From contig JARFJB010002133.1 of NCBI GenBank assembly GCA_036346205.1, positions 2,256,501 to 2,320,500 on the forward strand: a stretch of 64,000 nucleotides of DNA, in the 5' to 3' direction. The notes below the pieces were generated by a model. The model searched no databases, was not told the origin of the DNA, and saw nothing but the letters and a program-made list of their open reading frames with translations. Shown piece after piece: positions 61,522 through 64,000 of this stretch (position 1 is its first letter; each line of letters begins with the position of its first letter). Both the position numbers and the translations under genes were made by a program. This stretch comes from Vesta saturnalis. Its lineage: Eukaryota; Arthropoda; Insecta; Coleoptera; Lampyridae.

Positions 61522-62113
61522 TATATAATGCATTTCTGATGCCAGCGTATTCTGGGCAAATACAGATTATGTGCTCTACTGTAATGATCTCTTTACAGGT
61601 TGTGCATACGTGTTTTGGTTTCTTTTGAGTATCGATTGATGAGTAACTAATGTGTGTCCTAATCTGAGGCGCTGTATAATGCTACAATCTTTTCGGTCTG
61701 TTATCGTTAATTTCATTTTTCATTTAGGTTTTCAGTTTTCTAGGTTGAATGTTGGATTTTTCCCAGTTTTCGTTGGCACTAGGTGATATATATTTCTTCC
61801 ATATTTGCAAATTTGATATGTCCTGTGTATCGACTATTTAATTGTGAATGTTTGATCTGTGAGATGCTGTATGGTACATATGATCATTCGCGTTAGAGGG
61901 TTTTCATTAAACGGGTTTTGGATGCTGGTTAGAGCTATGTGGTCCTAGTATAAGTTTTTTATTGTTTGTAGCTAATTTACAGAAACGAAGAGCTTGTCAT
62001 AAGGAATATTACCTGATTGCGGGTGTACGGCTCATGCCGTTTATTTACTGAAAGAACCGCCCCACACCTGTAATAGTTTTAGATCATCTCCAGAATGGTT
62101 AGGTATATGATGG

Positions 62114-64000
62114 ACGATTTGAACGAGCATTTCCGCCATTTGGACGCCGCTGTTTGGACGCAAGGACGTTTGAACGCAAGGTCATTTGAACGCGGATGTT
62201 CGGTAATGAACGAGTAAATATTATGCAATATTATGTATTTTATACCTCTTAAATATTCAATTGTATTACGGTTATTGTAATCTGTTACCAGGAGTTAATT
62301 CGGCTATCAGCATCACGATATTTTTTCAATTTTGTTTGTGGGGCATGACCCGCAATCAATTTCTCATAATACAAATCTCTCCCAGCTTGCACTTTCCGCA
62401 AACCACTAATAAAATTCCATATTGTGGGATGGTTAGTAGAAAGTTCGGTTTGTAACCGTCTATAGGCCGCTTCAGCATGGTTATTGGTCCTATCGATGTC
62501 GTTCATTACACCGCTATAGACACTCCATAATTGCGGTGGAAACATTGGGAAACGCCTTCCATTACCTCGACAATTTGGTCAAACTCCCCTTAATTATTGT
62601 ATCGTTGCAATAAGTGTAGCTCTCCCGGATGTCTTTTTTTTTAATGTGGTGCTAGATGAAAAAAACATCCAAGCAATTGTGCGTTTGCAAATCCGTTTTG
62701 GAACGCTCTGATAGCTCCATGTTCAAAACCGCACGATATCTTTTCGGGGTCCAAATTTGGTTCAATTTGTTTTAATTGTTCGATCATCAGTATGTAAGTT
62801 GCCATTTGCTTATTTGGCAAAAGGGCGTACACAACAGGATGAACGCCTCCAAAACGTTCTGCCATGACTACATATACTTGCGAAAATATCAATGAGGCGG
62901 ATTTAAACGTTATATCGACGAACCAATGCTTTGACTCCTTAAGAACCTAAAATAAATTAGATTAAAATAATAGGTAAAAATAAATTCGAATAGACCTTAC
63001 GTTTACGCTTTGTTGGCGGCCAAACATTAATATCTTGTTAGGTGTTGGTCCGCTGTCGCTTACAATAAAATTTGCCCGTATGTTATTCGCCGTCACGTAA
63101 CTTTTATATTCTTCTGGAATTACTAATTCTTCGGCCGTTAGTAGTGCAGGTGGTGCAACATTCATTTGGTTCCATTTTCATCTCACTATTTTCTTCAAAG
63201 CATCACGATTGGGTAATTCAACTTTTCCACTTCGCGATAATCCAACTACACAATTATTAATTACTTTGCTAGTTTGCTCCATTGTGTCTTCTGCTCTTCT
63301 TTTTATTGCAGTCTTTACGATTTCGGCTTCACCACGAGCTACGGAACTTCCATGACAATGTTTATTTAAACACGTAACGACGGCGTCATTTACTGTGTGG
63401 ATACGGGCATTGCAACGTTGTTCTCCATCAATCGACCTTTGGTCACACCTCCAAAAACTCTTTTCACGACAGGCACTTATGCGATCGAACACACGATATA
63501 AAAATCCATCGTGATGAAATTTTCGTTTTCCTTTCTTGCTGAGTGCAGTCAAACAACGCAAAATCGGAACAATCTCAATAAAACAAAATTTTTGAATGAA
63601 GTGAACCAATTACTGGTTTTTGGTTGATATAAAGACGTACTCATATACTCATCATGCTAATTGCTGTATGTGACAACAGGTAATAATGTTATCATTACTA
63701 ATAATGAGGTGAAACGGAGAAAGAAAGAAGTTCCTAGACGCCGCGTAATTGAATAGCGATTGTGGAAAGTGAAATTTTCACCTAAAAGATAATTAGGGGA
63801 TAATTAAAAAATAATAAACCTTACTTAAAACGTAGGTTCAATTACACCATGTTGTGACAGAACTGGAAATTTTTGTTCTACTTTTACATGTGGAGCTAAA
63901 AATGTATTACTTTTCAATTCTGCGCTCAAAAGTCCTTGCGTCCAAATGCCTGGCGTTCAAATGTCCTCGCGTCTAAACGACGGCGTTCAATTGGCTGCGT
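62114..64000 (-). mobile_element. FLYWCH/MULE transposon with repeated terminal motif, cut by the window edge
   Basis: Five copies of an 11-bp motif [AG]TTTG[AG]ACGC[N] occur at 62117, 62138, 62152, 62168 and 62184. Inverted copies (GCGTCCAAATG, GCGTTCAAATG, GCGTCTAAACG and variants) cluster at 63923-64000. A block TTTGGACGCAAGGAC plus TTTGA is shared in inverted order by both sides. The MULE-type transposase lies between. The right end is outside the window, so target duplication cannot be read. Confidence 0.75.
62285..63609 (-). pseudogene. MULE transposase with FLYWCH zinc finger, probably broken
   Basis: The first piece (63609-63178) holds the FLYWCH finger: FHHDGFLYRVF, SFWRCDQR, CNARIHT and CLNKHCHGS supply the Cys and His ligands. 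The next piece (63165-63002) has LVIPEEYKSYV and DSGPTPNKILMFGRQQ. A 54-bp intron (62947-63000, GTAAGG...TTTTAG) leads to KESKHWFVDITFKSA (first acid) and QVYVVMAERFGGVHPVVYAL, then ISCGFEHGAIRAFQN (second region; the usual DFE reads GFE) and GCFFHLAPH. A stop follows near 62641. The C-terminal piece (62545-62285) includes TNNHAEAAYRRLQTELST. It is probably inactive. Confidence 0.75.

Larger units (their letters stand above)
59000..62060 (-). pseudogene. LINE 3' part split by a Tc1-like insertion
   Basis: On the minus strand, 61750-61524 encodes the C-terminal region of a LINE ORF2: IIQRLRLGHTLVTHQSIL and then a CCHC knuckle, CTTCKEIITVEHIICICPEY. The frame stops at the right end of the Tc1-like element (61521). 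Left of that element (59175-59000) the minus strand continues with what looks like the LINE end (YIERIPKYTKCD...). The LINE was therefore present first. 61750-62060 is probably more of the same element, but no motif is clear. It is broken by frameshifts. Confidence 0.6.

Overview
The window is AT-rich nuclear DNA from an insect. A beetle is possible, but the sequence alone does not settle the order. The insect call rests on a complete tyrosine decarboxylase gene (octopamine/tyramine pathway) with insect-type core promoter elements, and on a dense load of DNA transposons and retroelements of kinds common in arthropods. Nothing indicates bacterial or organellar DNA: short 54-69 bp introns are visible in genes and transposases, and there are no operons or ribosome binding sites.

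Only four loci look like host genes, all on the minus strand. (1) 10772-11785 is a single-exon, disordered, acidic/serine-rich protein with a bipartite-type nuclear localisation signal and a C-terminal CSIM prenylation box. (2) 26133-26427 is the lysine-rich first exon of an unidentified gene, ending at a strong splice donor. (3) 37074-38180 is a two-exon, eight-finger zinc finger protein. (4) 56149-57947 is a two-exon tyrosine decarboxylase (Tdc), with a TATA box and initiator upstream and a polyadenylation signal downstream. They show no sign of working together; they are islands in a transposon landscape.

Layout, left to right: LINE remnant and ZMYM1-like hAT (0.3-3.2 kb); Tc1/mariner-like element with a Penelope fragment inserted in one terminal repeat (4.0-6.5 kb); Tigger/pogo-like element (6.7-9.1 kb); CaaX gene (10.8-11.8 kb); (TA)n-ended repeat tails (12.2-12.8 kb); SWIM-type DDE transposon with terminal inverted repeats of more than 500 bp (13.1-16.0 kb); decayed DDE transposase with a zinc knuckle and a peptidase-like tail (16.1-18.4 kb); hAT relic (19.7-21.3 kb); LINE (21.8-24.0 kb); orphan exon (26 kb); pogo relic (28.8-30.1 kb); a head-to-head pair of Penelope-like elements (31.1-33.6 kb); zinc finger gene (37-38 kb); two further Tc1-like elements (39.2-42.7 kb); CA-rich minisatellite and LINE (42.9-44.3 kb); foldback-type element (45.7-48.4 kb); a mosaic of fragments and a type-B DNA polymerase relic of Polinton type (48.9-51.5 kb); piggyBac relic (52.2-54.6 kb); Tdc (56.1-58.0 kb); Tc1/mariner-like element with ~430 bp terminal repeats nested in a LINE (59.0-62.1 kb); and a FLYWCH/MULE transposon running off the right edge (62.1-64 kb).

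The most interesting signals are recurrent hammerhead-like RNA motifs at the ends of Penelope-like fragments (at least six copies on both strands), a ~1 kb-armed inverted pair of Penelope elements, the foldback element, and the putative prenylated nuclear protein. Almost every transposase here carries stops or frameshifts, so most copies are dead. Clade names for transposons come from motif recognition only.
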